Below are positions 1 through 11,070 of a stretch of 64,000 nucleotides of DNA, piece by piece; position 1 is the stretch's first letter; each line of letters begins with the position of its first letter. A program made the position numbers and the translations under genes. The notes below the pieces were generated by a model. It saw only the letters and a list, made by a program, of their open reading frames with translations, ran no database searches and was not told the DNA's origin. The DNA comes from Ctena decussata (lineage: Eukaryota > Mollusca > Bivalvia > Lucinida > Lucinidae), in assembly GCA_963989385.1 (NCBI GenBank), contig OZ022500.1, forward strand, positions 106,495,842 to 106,559,841, written 5' to 3'.

Positions 1-251
1 GGAAGTCAGGGAATTTTGTTTCCAATGAAGAGTGGGCACCCTGAAAGTGGTTGGGTGCCCAGCTCAGACTCAGATCAGCCTGGGCATCCGCCCAATTCAA
101 ACAGATTCTTTGCTAAGCGCTTAAAGTGTAGCTAAGGGTCTAAGCTACCTTCATGCAGACAGTGAAGACTGATCAGACTGGGCAGATGCCCAGGCTGATC
201 TGAGTGTGCTGGGTGCACAACCACTTTGCTGGTTTTCTCGTGTCGCAGCTC
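1..251. mobile_element. Fold-back MITE, family A, copy 1
   Basis: This is the first of five copies of a palindromic element of about 235 bp that runs from GAGCCGCGACACGA to its inverse TCGTGTCGCGGCTC. The two halves carry mirrored CAGATCAGCCTGGGCATCC and GGATGCCCAGGCTGATCTG blocks (about 80-98 and 191-209). The right end is clear at 251 (cgtgtcgcagctc). The left end is diverged or replaced by unrelated sequence before about position 30. No coding capacity. It is mobilised, if at all, by a transposase encoded elsewhere. Confidence 0.75.
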
Positions 252-565
252 ATATTAATATGATTCTGATAAGCATGAAGTCTCAAAGCCTGGTATAATA
301 TGACTTGTGAGTGGGTGAGTTGTGGTTTAGCAGATTAACAATATTTCTGTCATGTTGAGACGTTGCTTCTGAATTTGTAGGACTTACCCGACCTGAGATA
401 AATGACACTCAGCTACTAGCAGCTCTGCCACAGAGGCACCAGGCAGCCCATCTTTTTTGCATGTCCCAATGGGCATGGGCCTGATAGAAGTTTGAAGTGT
501 AGCAGCTTAATATTTAATCTGCTGTGCTAACCAGGTCATCTCTTTACATCTGGTAAACCTGCAAT
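252..565. other. Unannotated stretch
   Basis: Ordinary AT-rich sequence between a MITE and a SINE. I see no gene, repeat or conserved motif in it. Confidence 0.5.
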
Positions 566-576
566 TCTATTTCCAC

Positions 577-733
577 TAGGAGTGGCTGTAGTGTAGTGGA
601 TAACACTCCAGACTACCAATCCAGGGGTCGCAAGATCGATCCCCCGCTTCTCCGGTCTTTCGGATGAGACTTCAAACCGAGGTCCCGTCTCCATATGACC
701 TCGTTGTTGGTGGGATGCTAAAGCCGAGTTCAC
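577..733 (+). mobile_element. tRNA-derived SINE with 11-bp target duplication
   Basis: The head (about 583-650) is tRNA-like: a Pol III A-box-like tract GTGTAGTGGATAACACTC followed by a B-box-like GATCGATCCCC, then a short tail that does not look like tRNA. The insertion is bracketed by tctatttccac at 566-576 and the same 11 bases at 734-744. This is the target-site duplication expected of LINE-mediated retrotransposition. The anticodon stem does not pair well, so it is a SINE and not a working tRNA gene. Confidence 0.75.
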
Positions 734-785
734 TCTATTTCCACCTGGAGTTGAAAATTCAGGCTTCTGGAAATAGCCAAAAAAT

Positions 786-1020
786 TAGCCGCGACATGAC
801 AAAACTAACAAGGTGGCATGAGCGCCCAGCAAAGACTGATCAGCTGGGGCATCTGCTTAGTCTGATCTGAGTTTTCGCTTTCCGTATGGAGCTAGCTTAG
901 ACCCTTAGCTTCCCTTTAAGCGCATAGCGAAGACTCTGATCAGACTGGGCGGATGCCCTGGCTGATCTGAGTCTGCACTGGTTGCACAACCACTTTGTTG
1001 GTTTTCTCGTGTCACAGCTC
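786..1020. mobile_element. Fold-back MITE, family A, copy 2
   Basis: Starts at agccgcgacatgac and ends at gtgtcacagctc, with mirrored interior blocks (ctgatcagactgggcggatg near 935). It is diverged from the other copies and no clean target duplication is visible. The ORFs that cross it are by-products of the palindrome. Confidence 0.8.
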
Positions 1021-1700
1021 ATATAACAATGCTCTTTGACTTACATGTACCATATTAGTAGTCCAATTAAATGCCCCGGGGACATTGTATTTTATGAAAG
1101 GGGGGTATCTGTAGCCCATAGTGAAACAAAGCAGCCATTTCCCCAAAATGCCTCCAATAAACAGTATTAAGTGCATTTCACCAATGTTTGAGCCATGACT
1201 CATGAAAATAGCTGACAGTTGCATAAAATGCCTCATGGACTATACGGCCATATTAGAGATTTTGCACTTTTGACATGTCAATATAAATTACTTTCAAAGA
1301 AAAAAAGGGGGACCTTTATTAGGATTAAAACAGTATGTTTTTTTATTTTTAATTTTTTTTTTTTTTTTTTGATATTATAAAGTTGTTCTGACACAAAAAT
1401 TGCTGCTCTCACAAATTTCATTCTGGCCACTTTCAGCACTTTTGTGGTGTAGCTTCACCACTTCTTTTACTAAAAAGCGAAAATTATGCTTTATATATAG
1501 ATAGTTGGTGGAAATACCATTGTAATATTTTTCTAGTTATTTGCAGACACTTGAATTTTTAATTTCCATATTGTGAATGGAAATTCACAATTTCCAGGTA
1601 GTTATCTCCTCTTGGCCTCAACAGTTCTGTTCAGTCCTTCAGCCATTATAATCCACAATGACAAACACCAAAAAAGGCGGCTCTTTGATCTATTTAATTC
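1021..1700. other. Unannotated AT-rich stretch
   Basis: Contains a poly-T tract (about 1353-1370) and no recognisable gene. It precedes the CpG-rich candidate promoter. Confidence 0.5.
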
Positions 1701-2200
1701 ACCTTTCACCTTTAATCGTATATAACGGTTTCTTTATTCGCATCGTCGCCCACAGATGACTCACCTGGGACTAAGTTTTACTATACCTGTAGTAGCGGAC
1801 GGTTACAATCGGTTATAAGTCGCGCTGCGTACTACTTCTTTTGATATGCTAATCAGTTACCTGTGCGTCACGTAAATCCTTCCGCTGTATTGACATCCAT
1901 GATGGCGGCTAAGGTGTTCGGCTACGTGTAGTTAGTTGGATATATTTACTTTCTGTGTTTTTCGTGTCTTTTAAAAACAGTTTTTGGACTTTTTGTAGCA
2001 GAATTTGAGACATATATTTCTAGGTAAGCAAATCTGTGTTGTTGATTGGAATGTATTTTCCTGATTAAAGTTATTTAGAGAAGTTTCGGTCCGGCGCTTT
2101 CCGGAGACGGCCGACATGTCGCCCACCTGAGCGTGACTGTCGCGCGCAGGTGTTTTTCTCAAAATATTGTACCGTTTTTAACGGTAAAGCGAGCAAAATA
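1700..2200 (+). promoter_or_regulatory. Candidate promoter of the USP53/54-like gene
   Basis: CpG dinucleotides cluster here (gtcgcgctgcg, gcgtcacg, ggtccggcgc, gacggccgac, gtcgcgcgcag) in sequence that is otherwise strongly CpG-poor. A TATATAA lies at 1719-1725, and CATGATGGCGGCTAAGG at about 1898-1914 matches the YY1-type ATGGCGGC motif often found just downstream of animal start sites. The block lies on the same strand as, and 15.7 kb upstream of, the first coding exon, with no other gene between. It is inferred as a promoter from composition and motifs only; transcript 5' ends would decide it. Confidence 0.5.
1750..2023 (+). other. Candidate non-coding first exon (5' UTR)
   Basis: The first coding exon at 17850 begins with an acceptor followed by 61 untranslated bases, so an upstream non-coding exon is required. 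A good donor, tctag|gtaagc, follows 2023 directly downstream of the CpG-rich block. A second donor, cgcgcag|gtgttt, follows 2149 and could be used instead. The start is only a guess, placed about 30 bases after TATATAA. An 11-codon upstream ORF (ATG 1899, stop ending 1931) lies inside it and could damp translation. Confidence 0.4.
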
Positions 2201-2510
2201 AGCATGAAAAGTATGCAAAAACATCGATGCATGGTCGTAAAAAGCAGTTTGGACTGTCGCTGTATCTAATTACATCATCGCAGGACATGAAATCTACAGG
2301 TGAACTCTTACCTGTCGTGATGGTCACGTAGTATGATCTAGCTGGAGATAGTACTTTTACGCTCTTAGGAGAAAAGATAGGTTTTTTTTTTTTTTTACTC
2401 TTGAGGGTCTTCCTTTTATATGATGATGGGAAAGAAAAATAAGCTACATTTCCCATGCAGCTGGTATGACAGACAGTTGTCCAGCCAATGAAATGTAGGG
2501 ATAAACCTGA

Positions 2511-2881
2511 ATACCGTATTCTACCTAATTAGCGCACATGCCCCTATAAGCGCACACCATGGCAGTTGTGAGACAAAGGACTATAAATGCACATATTTTT
2601 ACTGGTTTATTCCTTTGTTTGTTTGTTTACAAGAGCTGAAAATGCAACAGAATATATCATTTTTTATTTCTAAAGCTTCTCTATGAATTTAAAGGTTAAG
2701 CATCAAAGAAAAGCTGCCTATAAGCAGCTTTTCTCTGATGCTTTACCTTTAAATTTGTTCCTTTCAATATATAATAACCTATTAAAATGTGCGCTAATAA
2801 GAAAGAAAGTTTACTACAAGTATTTGCCGCCATTTTGAAAAAGTTAAGCGCACAGGGCGCTAATAAGGTCGATTACGGTAT
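2511..2881. mobile_element. TA-flanked MITE with inner hairpin
   Basis: Ends are inverted: taCCGTATTCTACCTAATTAG on the left and the matching taataaggtcgattacggta on the right, flanked by TA on both sides. A TA target duplication is the habit of Tc1/mariner transposons. The inside holds a second palindrome (about 2685-2757: taaaggttaagcatcaaaga and its inverse). There is no ORF, so this is a non-autonomous element. Confidence 0.75.
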
Positions 2882-2995
2882 TAATATTTACCTCATTCTG
2901 TATTGCATATATGGACCCCTGCTGCAAAGGAAACTGAGCTGCAGATCGCTGCTGGTTTGATGTGAGCTCAAAAACTCAATGCCTTTATTGTACGA

Positions 2996-3010
2996 CCCCC
3001 CCCCCCCCCC
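2996..3010. repeat. C15 homopolymer tract
   Basis: A 15-base C run followed by tttcccc. The stretch 2882-3426 around it otherwise holds only a short imperfect tandem duplication (ataggcttgact, about 3139-3196) and no gene. Confidence 0.8.
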
Positions 3011-3426
3011 TTTCCCCTTCCCACTTGACTATCCCCTATCACGGTTACAACCATAGAAACATGTTGTTAGGTTTGAGAAACCTGGAACAGTCAAAAAGCT
3101 GAAAATAGTGAAAGCACGCCTGATAGGCTTTTTATAGGTAGGCTTGACTATTTTTAGGGGCTTTATATAAATAGGCTTGACTGTTTTTAGGGGTAAGTTG
3201 ATCCTGTGTTACAACCAACAAGTGACATATAGAAATATTGTATAATAAGCATATTTCATTTCCATTTCTTCATCATATTGGTTATTAAATCAAAGAGGTC
3301 TGAAGGTTTGTGAAATTTTGTTAGACTCAGTAATTCTGTAATTTAATTACGCAGACTATTTTGTGTGGGACACCCACTTTTTGTGTGTGATATATTGATG
3401 GTCTGTCAATATTTTAAGACAAGTAA

Positions 3427-4508
3427 GGGACGAGTCATTTATTGTCAGGTGGGGGGGTCGGGTACATTTAGGGGGGGTCGGAATTTTTTTTGGTGATGTA
3501 CTGGGGGGGTTGGAAATAAAAAAGCCATGGAGCAGGGGGGGTCATATATTTTATTCGGCATATTGGGGGGTCAGAATTCTTCCATCAGTCTTCTTTTTTT
3601 AAAAATGCCTCAGCTTCTGGGGGGCTTCGCCCCCCAGACCCCCTTACTTATATTCTTGTTAACTTAAACTCAAGCTGAGAGACATTTATAGAACTGACAC
3701 ACAAAACTTGACCACTTCATATCGAAAAAAGATATTTTTCATAAATTTGCTAGTAAGACAGTATGCAATTGTCTATAAAATCATGTAGACCAGATGATTT
3801 TGTTCTGGATTATTTAATGCCTGTATTTGTGATATCAGCTTTCCAGTTGCCTTGTCATTAGCAAAGCTATTATGGCTTCTGGGGGCTGTGCCCCCAGACC
3901 CCCCTCCATTACTATTATTAACTGTTTTATTGGACATTCAACAACAGATAGTGTATGGACATATGCAGGAAGAAAAAGTGAGAAATATCAAAATATGCTG
4001 ACAAAAGTTAAAGACCATTAATGTGCATGATTTATCAACCTGTCAAAGTAAGAAAATGTTCTTTGTGTTTCATACAGGTTGGATTAAGGTCAGTCTGGCT
4101 TAAAAAAAAAGGTAATGCAGTATGTGGGTGGGCATAATCCTGTTATTTGACCCGCCTATATTTCCGCCTCCTCCCACCATACCCACCCACCCTCTAGGTT
4201 TGTTTGACTTATGTATATAGAATTTTACTTACGGAATAAAGCGAATTTGTATATTTTAGACCTTATTTGCATATTTAATTACCTCCCTTTACATGCGGTT
4301 TATTCCGTCCGGGTCAAATAACAGGATATTGCCTGTGGGTGAAGGGTAGCTGGGGAGTTGGGATGGTGGGGGGGTCATAAACTTTTTTGTCACCTATATG
4401 GGGGGGTCGGAAAAAAAATTCTGGTGAGACTGGGGGGGTCGGAAAAATTTTGGGGACTCGTATGAAAATGTACCCGACCCCCCCACCTGATAATAAATGA
4501 CTCGTCCC
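3427..4508. mobile_element. G-rich TIR element with a nested insertion
   Basis: The left end, agggacgagtcatttattgt followed by caggtgggggggtcgggtac, is repeated in inverse at 4465-4508. This gives terminal inverted repeats of about 42 bp around a 1.08-kb body. Inside each arm are runs of GGGGGGGTCGG at 30-40 base spacing, and two copies of a GC hairpin (tggggggcttcgcccccca near 3618 and its relative near 3877). It has no credible transposase ORF; the proline-rich frame on the - strand is a product of the C runs. Confidence 0.7.
4131..4332. mobile_element. Small TIR element nested in the G-rich element
   Basis: ggcataatcctgttatttga at the left end is mirrored by tcaaataacaggatattgcc at the right end, giving inverted ends of about 23 bp on a 202-bp body. 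It lies wholly inside the 3427-4508 element, so it probably arrived later. Confidence 0.6.
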
Positions 4509-6141
4509 TAATAATGACTGACAGTAACCTGTCAAATATGATATCATGACAAATGACATCTTCAGTATATTAGCTACCTTTCTAAAGCATTAGGTATGGT
4601 TTATTTGTCATGGTATAAAACTGTTACTGCTCGTCATGATTCCAAAATTCTGCTTGTATGCATTAAGACCAATGAAGAAGAGTCCATTATCTTTTAATTC
4701 TGAGACCTTAAACCAGGGAATAATTTTTTAAAACTTGACCAACATTGCAGACCCTGCTTGTAGTTCAGACCTTTCAGACTTGCGTTGGCAGTCTGGTCAG
4801 GGGCTTCATTGTATGCCAATGCATTCTGTTAAAATATTAATGGAAATCACAGTTATTAACATTTTCTTTAAGATTTTCACATCAAAGTTTTGTAAAACAC
4901 TATTATAGCTTCTTTCAGTTAAACATATTTAGCCAAACAAGCCATTGGAACAATATAGTTGTTGTGCTTTATGATTACCAGCAAACAAACAAACAAGTGG
5001 TGTTTGTTTTAGATTGTTTGTAATGATACAGTATTACCTGCTCAGGTGTGCTAATCTTCCTTGGAATGTTGATAGTGTTTTCCATTGATGGCTTTCTTTA
5101 CTGTAAACCTCTTTAATTTGGACAGATAGGCCTGAGCAACATTGCAGACCTTGATCTGGGTCTACAATGTTTGTCAATTGCACTACATCTCCTGATAAGA
5201 CAGGTGGACTTGGCCCAACTTATAGATGGAAAATACCATCGCAGACATTAATAGGGTAAATTATTAGGTGTCCTAATATATTATTATTTCCAAAGTAGGT
5301 AACAATTCAGCCAGAGTCATAGCTCAATAAAACTGTGTGGCAGTAAAATACCTTGTTATGTTTCATTATCTGGGTATTTAGTTGCCATTTATATGGTCAT
5401 TGCCCTCTCAAGGTGCCAAGACACCAAGAGGCTGTGAAGGTAAGGTGTTGACACATACCAGAGTTTATGGCAGGGGACCCATAGTTTGGGGCCAAAAAGT
5501 ATACAATAAGAACTTGGTTTGGACAAAAGTCTCTGCTGGTTTACATGTTATGTAGGGCTATATATACACAAAAACTGGTTAATGATCAATAATTAAGTGG
5601 TGAGCAAATATAATCAGAAATGGCCCCTAGTGGTAAAAGAAAATTTCTGGTCCATATTATAGATACACAAACTGGTTTATGAATATTCAGTTAGGTTTGG
5701 TCATATAATGTAAAAAAATTAGTTGTCTTTGCTAACTTATTGTCAGTGTATCATTTTCCAACAATGAATTTTTCAAAACCAAGAGAATTTTCATTCCTCA
5801 CTAGACAGTTTTCTAACCCATGATAAAAAAGGTTCATTTAATGCTGGTGATCATTAAAACCTTGACCGAAATGATCTTATTTGATGTACTATCAGCTCAG
5901 TGAATCTGATGTTTAAAGGAGATAAAGTCAATCAAATTTGTAATTTTATAAATTATTTAAAATATTTGATTGTTTTCCCAGCGGGTAAATACATTGACTG
6001 GCTATGCCATTGCATTGGGAATAGTGTCTGCATGATGTCACCTTGTCCTTCAGATGTTTGACCAAGTGCCAGACACTAAATTGCTGTTGGTGTGAATGAT
6101 ACCAATTAAAAGTTTTCTGGTCAAAATGTTCATTTACAACA
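4509..6141. other. Unannotated part of putative intron 1
   Basis: AT-rich DNA with no supported gene. I find no long palindrome, tandem repeat or coding-like frame here. Confidence 0.5.
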
Positions 6142-6198
6142 TCACATGACCTAATTAACAGCTTGTCATAATGACAAGCTGTTAATTAGGTCATGTGA
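6142..6198. repeat. Perfect 57-bp palindrome
   Basis: tcacatgacctaattaacag is followed by cttgtcat, a single central a at 6170, and the exact inverse. The 28-bp arms match without error. It may be the last remnant or core of a fold-back element; no target duplication was found. Confidence 0.85.
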
Positions 6199-6450
6199 CC
6201 TTGTTCTGACCATAGAATTTTAACAAAATGACATGGGTCAGCACAGCTTTAATGATATGGTTACACTGTCATAAACCTTTCAAAGTGTCAGGTAAATGCA
6301 ACTAAAAGTTGGATGCCATAGGTCTGATAGATATGACAGAAATTTCAGGAAATATATCCTAATGATAGATAGGCAACTAGTCGTTATAACAATTCAAGGC
6401 AAGCTTTTTCAGGCCGAAAATGTCTTAAAGCAGAATGACATAATACAGTT

Positions 6451-6684
6451 GAGCTACGACACGACAAAACCAACAAAGTGGTTGTGTGCCATGCACACTC
6501 AGATCAGCTTGGGCATCCGCCTAGTCTGATCAGACTCTTTGCTAAGCGCTTAAATGGTAGCTAAGGGTCGAAGCTACCTCCATACGGACAGGGAAGACTC
6601 TGATCAGACTTGGCGGATGCCCAGGCTGATCTGAGGCTGCACTGGGCGCACAACCACTTTGTTGTTTTTCTCGAGTCGCGTCTC
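6451..6684. mobile_element. Fold-back MITE, family A, copy 3
   Basis: A 234-bp palindromic element from gagctacgacacgacaaaac to tcgagtcgcgtctc. It is flanked by agtt at 6447-6450 and agtt at 6685-6688, a 4-bp target duplication. The inner mirrored blocks are the same as in copies 4 and 5. Confidence 0.88.
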
Positions 6685-7006
6685 AGTTATATTAGGGGTC
6701 AATCGGGTCATTCTGGAAGGAAAAAGACAGATGTAGCCCAATGGCATAACATAGTGATACTTATATAAACATTCAGACAACACAACTGTTTCTATAACTT
6801 CAAATAAGTTTTCAAGTTCAGATCTGTGTGTACCATGTTCAGAAAATTGAAGGAAATTTGTGCAGGCTGATTAGAATATTAAAAAAAAGCAGTTTGATGT
6901 TGGTCTGTACTGTCAGCTCAAAGTATAGATACTGTATATGACACTGAAAGTCTAGTTCCATATACAGAACATTATCAGCATATGATTAGGATGATAGTAA
7001 AAGTAG

Positions 7007-8009
7007 TTGTATCATGGCTTTCTGTGTTTTCCTTTGAAGTCGCCTGTTCATTAACTTTGTTAACTTGCACTGTAAGACAATTCTGGGGTAGGCGGAGCTA
7101 AACTTTGCATTCATTTTACCTTGAAGTGTACCTGGACAACTGTGCGGATATCAGGATAACTGTGCGGATATCACAGATATACTGCACGGCTTAGTTATTG
7201 CACGGTTCTGTCAAGTCTGATTTATATTGAACAACTGAACAGCACTAGGACGAAAAGGGTCTTTGAGCATTTGCAAAGAAAAAATATATTTCGATCATCC
7301 TTTGCGTCCGCTCAGTCTGATCAGTGTTCTATCAACAAGGTAGTGAACCTGAGGGATCTGCATTGCCAAAATCAAAGACTGATCAGACTGCAAACTGATC
7401 CAAGCGTTAACAGTTTACACATGGCTGAAGACCTATTTTATTGAGAACAGCTCGATTTAATTTTCATTCAAAGAAGGAACAAGGCCATATCTAAGATTAC
7501 AGAGACAATTTATCTTGTAGCACCAAACTCTACCGTATGGACCCTAAGTATTGTGGCAAACAGTAAAGACCCAGATTAGGGAGCTGAATAAGCAGAAGTA
7601 AATGTCCTCTAAGACTGCTCTATTTGCCATTCTTAAGATATGTAAAATCAGTGTGTTGAAAAATCATCATTTCTGTCAAGTAATATAAATTCAACAGAAT
7701 ATGCAGGCATAATTTTGTGTTATTTTCAGTTGATGCTGTGCTGGAATTTATAATTGCCAGGTGATTTATTTGACCTTCAGGTCAAGAACAATACAGCTGT
7801 AGGAGATATAATTACAGTAGATATGCCGCTCTTCATTAAAAACTGGATAAGAGCTGTTTTTAATTCAAAATAGACAAATGTGATTGGCTGCCATGATACA
7901 AAATACATATAGAATGATGTCACTCATATTTAGGATACCCTTCTCGGGGGGGCTACGCCCCCTCGAAGGGTATCCTAAATACTCGTGAAATCATTCTATA
8001 TGTATAACT
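7007..8009. mobile_element. 1-kb dispersed element ending in a hairpin, copy 1
   Basis: This 1003-bp segment recurs almost base for base at 45593-46585, with only scattered substitutions and small indels, and similarity stops abruptly at both ends. It contains a doubled aactgtgcggatatca motif (about 7138-7175) and ends in a long hairpin (about 7903-8006) whose stem includes ggatacccttc and gaagggtatcc around a GC-rich loop. There is no long ORF, TIR or clear target duplication. The class is unknown. Confidence 0.8.
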
Positions 8010-8477
8010 TAAACAAATCTGCATTGCTTAGACAATTACAATAACACAGAGCAAGTTTCTTATCAATAGAGAGTCATACTAAGTTTTGACATGAGTAATG
8101 CACATTGTCCAGATAAGGACAGTGGCATTTTATCTTTCGTGGCTTAATTGATACAGTGCCATATTGTATCTAGTGGAGTGGATAAGGTGCAGTACTGTAT
8201 TAGGAGTTACGTGAGTGGAGTCTTTGACTGAATAGAAAAGTCATTAGAAATTAACCTTGCTTAAACATTTGAAAAAAGAGCAGAGCTGCAGATCCTGAAA
8301 ATTTAGTAAGGTAGTTCTGGTGGGGGCAACAACCTGACTTATGGTTTGTTGTGAAAGATGCTGGAATCTCAGGAGACTCCATATTATAAAGTCCTTGCTC
8401 CAACAGCATTGTTCGCTCATGCTCTGTTATGCAGAATTTTAAAGTAATAAACAGAGCTGAAAAAGACCCTTGAATTT

Positions 8478-8713
8478 GAGCCGCGACACGACAAAACCAA
8501 CAAAGTGGTTGTGCGCCCAGCGCAGCCTCAGAACAGCCTGGGCATCCGCCCAGTCTGATCAGAGTCTTCGCTGTCCGCATGGAGGTAGCTTAGACCCTTA
8601 CCTACTCTTTGAGCACATAACAGAGAGTCTGGGCAAACTGAGTGGATGCCCAGGCTGATCCGAGTCTGCACTGGGCACACAACCACATTGTTGGTTTTCT
8701 TGTGTCGCGGCTC
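8478..8713. mobile_element. Fold-back MITE, family A, copy 4 (best preserved)
   Basis: A 236-bp palindrome from gagccgcgacacgacaaaac to ttgtgtcgcggctc. The flanks are attt at 8474-8477 and attt at 8714-8717, again a 4-bp AT-rich target duplication. The central part carries gtccgcatggaggtagctta. It has no coding capacity. Confidence 0.9.
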
Positions 8714-9261
8714 ATTTAATTAGCTGTCTTTGAGAAGTGATATCTATGAGATCTTCCAGAGGGTCTCAGTAAATTGAAAGAATATTATAGTGAAGGTGAC
8801 TGTCACTTTGACAGTTTGTTTGTGCTAAAAGATTATTTACCCAGATATAGAGATGGTAAGAAAGATAAAGAAATTTTCAATAGACTGCTAATGTACCTAT
8901 AAACAACTAGTAAATATTATGCATGATTACAAAAGACTGTCAAACACTATTAGTTGTGCTACATTATACAATGTCTTTGTACTTGCTGAAATAAAATAAA
9001 AGACTTGCTGTTGTGTCCGCCAGAAGTATTATTACCTGGTCTCAAGAGAATTTTTTCTTCTGTTGATGTTCCCCAGGAGACTCAAGGGAACAAATCCATA
9101 AATTGCCCCGCCTGGCACTGAGTCTGACATTTTCCTGTCCAATTCAAAGAGAAACAAAGATGACAGGAATGGATCTCTTAAATTATAACATTTTAATATT
9201 AAGCTTTAAAATGCTAAAAATACCGGCAAAATTACATGTACAAAGTTTAAAAAAATGTTTC

Positions 9262-9312
9262 AATATGAGCCACCTCATCTGGATCTACGCTGTTTGTAAA
9301 TTCAACTTATTT
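9262..9312. repeat. Half copy of palindromic family B
   Basis: gagccacctcatctggatct followed by acgctgtttg is one arm of the family whose full copies are listed at 28174 and 43681. The other arm is missing. The surrounding stretch 8714-9820 shows nothing else. Confidence 0.6.
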
Positions 9313-9827
9313 TCATTGCGCTTCAAGTGTATGGGTTTTGTATCATGAGTATTAAAGTAACAAATAGGCATTGGCATAAATATATTTGTTTTATCTTTCT
9401 TATGGTCTGATGCACTTTAATACACCATTTTTATGGAATTATAGTTTCTTAAACAGGTGAATAATATGATCTCGCATTATGGAAATGCGATTAAGTTAAT
9501 CATTTGGTCACTGTCCAAGAAAACGTAATAATTAATACAGCTTATATATCACTGAAATGAATGAAATTATTATAAATGACGCCAATTTTCATAACCTATT
9601 TTGTGTTTGTAATAATTTAATCCCAAGAAGAGCATAAATTAAAATGACGAATAAGTAATCCTTTCCAGTATTGATTTAGAAAAATATATATATTTAGAAA
9701 AATATATATGTTGGGCAAAGTTTGAAAAACTGGCTGAGAGAACTGAATTGACCAGAATGGTGCAGTTGGCTGATGATCATTCCATAGCAAAACAATGAGT
9801 GACTCTATTGAAGCATTGTCATACATA

Positions 9828-10035
9828 CAGAGCCCTAGATAAGAGGGGTATTTGATGATAATTGAAGGATAATTTTCTTTATTTCTGATTGAAACCATAT
9901 GTTGTGACCCCTCATCTGAACCGTCTCGTCTCGTCGAGACGGTTCAGATGAGGGGTCACAACATATGTTTTTATCCAGAATTAACAAAAATTATCCCTAA
10001 TTATCACCAAATATTCCCTCTTATCTAGGGCTCTG
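9828..10035. mobile_element. hAT-like MITE, copy 1
   Basis: The ends are CAGAGCCCTAGATAAGAG and the inverse CTCTTATCTAGGGCTCTG, enclosing a near-perfect palindrome centred on cgtctcgtctcgtcgagacg. The 7 bases before it (9821-9827, atacata) are repeated after it (10036-10042). CAGRG termini with target duplications close to 8 bp are the pattern of hAT transposons. A second copy lies at 21493. Confidence 0.8.
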
Positions 10036-10084
10036 ATACATAGGATTTTATGAAGAAATAACAAAAAATGAGAATTTTCCAGAT

Positions 10085-10215
10085 TACTTTTGATCCCTTT
10101 CCTTAAGAGTAGACCTCATTTGGAAAGGGCAACGCAGTCCAGGAAAGCAAACTGAGTCACAGTTGTTGTTGCCATTCAGAAAAATTTTGGAGAAAAACAG
10201 AGAGGTATACCCATA
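10085..10215. repeat. Fragment of repeat family C
   Basis: Carries ttaagagtagacctcattt and gaggtatacccatacacct, features shared with copies at about 14870, 28330, 50205 and 58660. This copy is partial and its two halves are diverged. Confidence 0.55.
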
Positions 10216-10639
10216 CACCTAATTTGGAGCACTGTATGACTGGCCAGTGATTTTAAGATTTGTTTTTCTTGTCATTATTTTGCAAGTAATCATGAGGACC
10301 TGTCAATACAGTCATTCTGTTGACAAACTGTACTTGTAACAGAGTCTAACAGGTGCCCTTTATGGCAATTAGAAATCAATTATTACCTTTAAATGTAGTT
10401 TTTATTTCTTTGTAATGGTTACCTTTATGGTTTTTAGTAGCCAGGCTGGTCAGACTTTCAAAGTTTATTTGATGTAACAGTTTTTAACTTCAGTGCAGGT
10501 TCTGAGTTTGTCTTCGCATGAAAATGAAGTTTTGGAGTCATATGAATCAACTGAAGGGCTTAAATTTGATTCATAATATTATATCCGTCTAATAGTTTAT
10601 TTACCGGTATATTCATGAATTATAACACAGGGAATTGCA

Positions 10640-10844
10640 AATGCAAAGTGCAATTCACTGTGTTTTAATTCAAAGTACAATGCGTTTCACTGTTTTAATT
10701 CAGTGTTCAATGCGATGCACTGTTTTCATTTAGAATGCAATGTGATTCACTGTGTTTTACTAGAAAATGCAATGTATACTTAAGGACAAAAGTCCTGCAC
10801 GGATGTTAAATTAACATCCGTGCAGAACATTTGTCCTTAAGTAT
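10640..10844. repeat. 33-bp tandem repeat joined to a palindrome
   Basis: About four imperfect 33-bp units, each with a caat...tcactgtttta core, run from 10640 to about 10775. They lead directly into a palindrome whose arms (atacttaaggacaaaagtcc onward and its inverse) occupy 10776-10809 and 10811-10844. The juxtaposition suggests a single mobile unit, though its borders are not visible. Confidence 0.6.
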
Positions 10845-11070
10845 ATTAATTCAGAAATAAGCTCAGAAAAGTTTCAAGTGATCAACATTTGTGCCAATGT
10901 AGTTAAATGGTTGATTGATCAATGTTGGAGTTTGACCTAAGTATAAACTGGGTTGCAATTTGTGAAAATAGTAACGCCCATCTTTTGATTTTGAAAGCAC
11001 ATGTAAATGTGTGGATGTTTGTTTTCCATGAAATACCCTGCAGTGATCATATTGATTTGTGTTAGTTAAA

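Noticed and set aside
4314..4559. Proline-rich - strand ORF
   Set aside because: It arises from the C runs of the G-rich TIR element. The frame is not continued inward.
7007..8009. Helitron
   Set aside because: There is no TC start with a matching A|T insertion site and the 3' tetranucleotide after the hairpin differs between the copies, so the class is left open.
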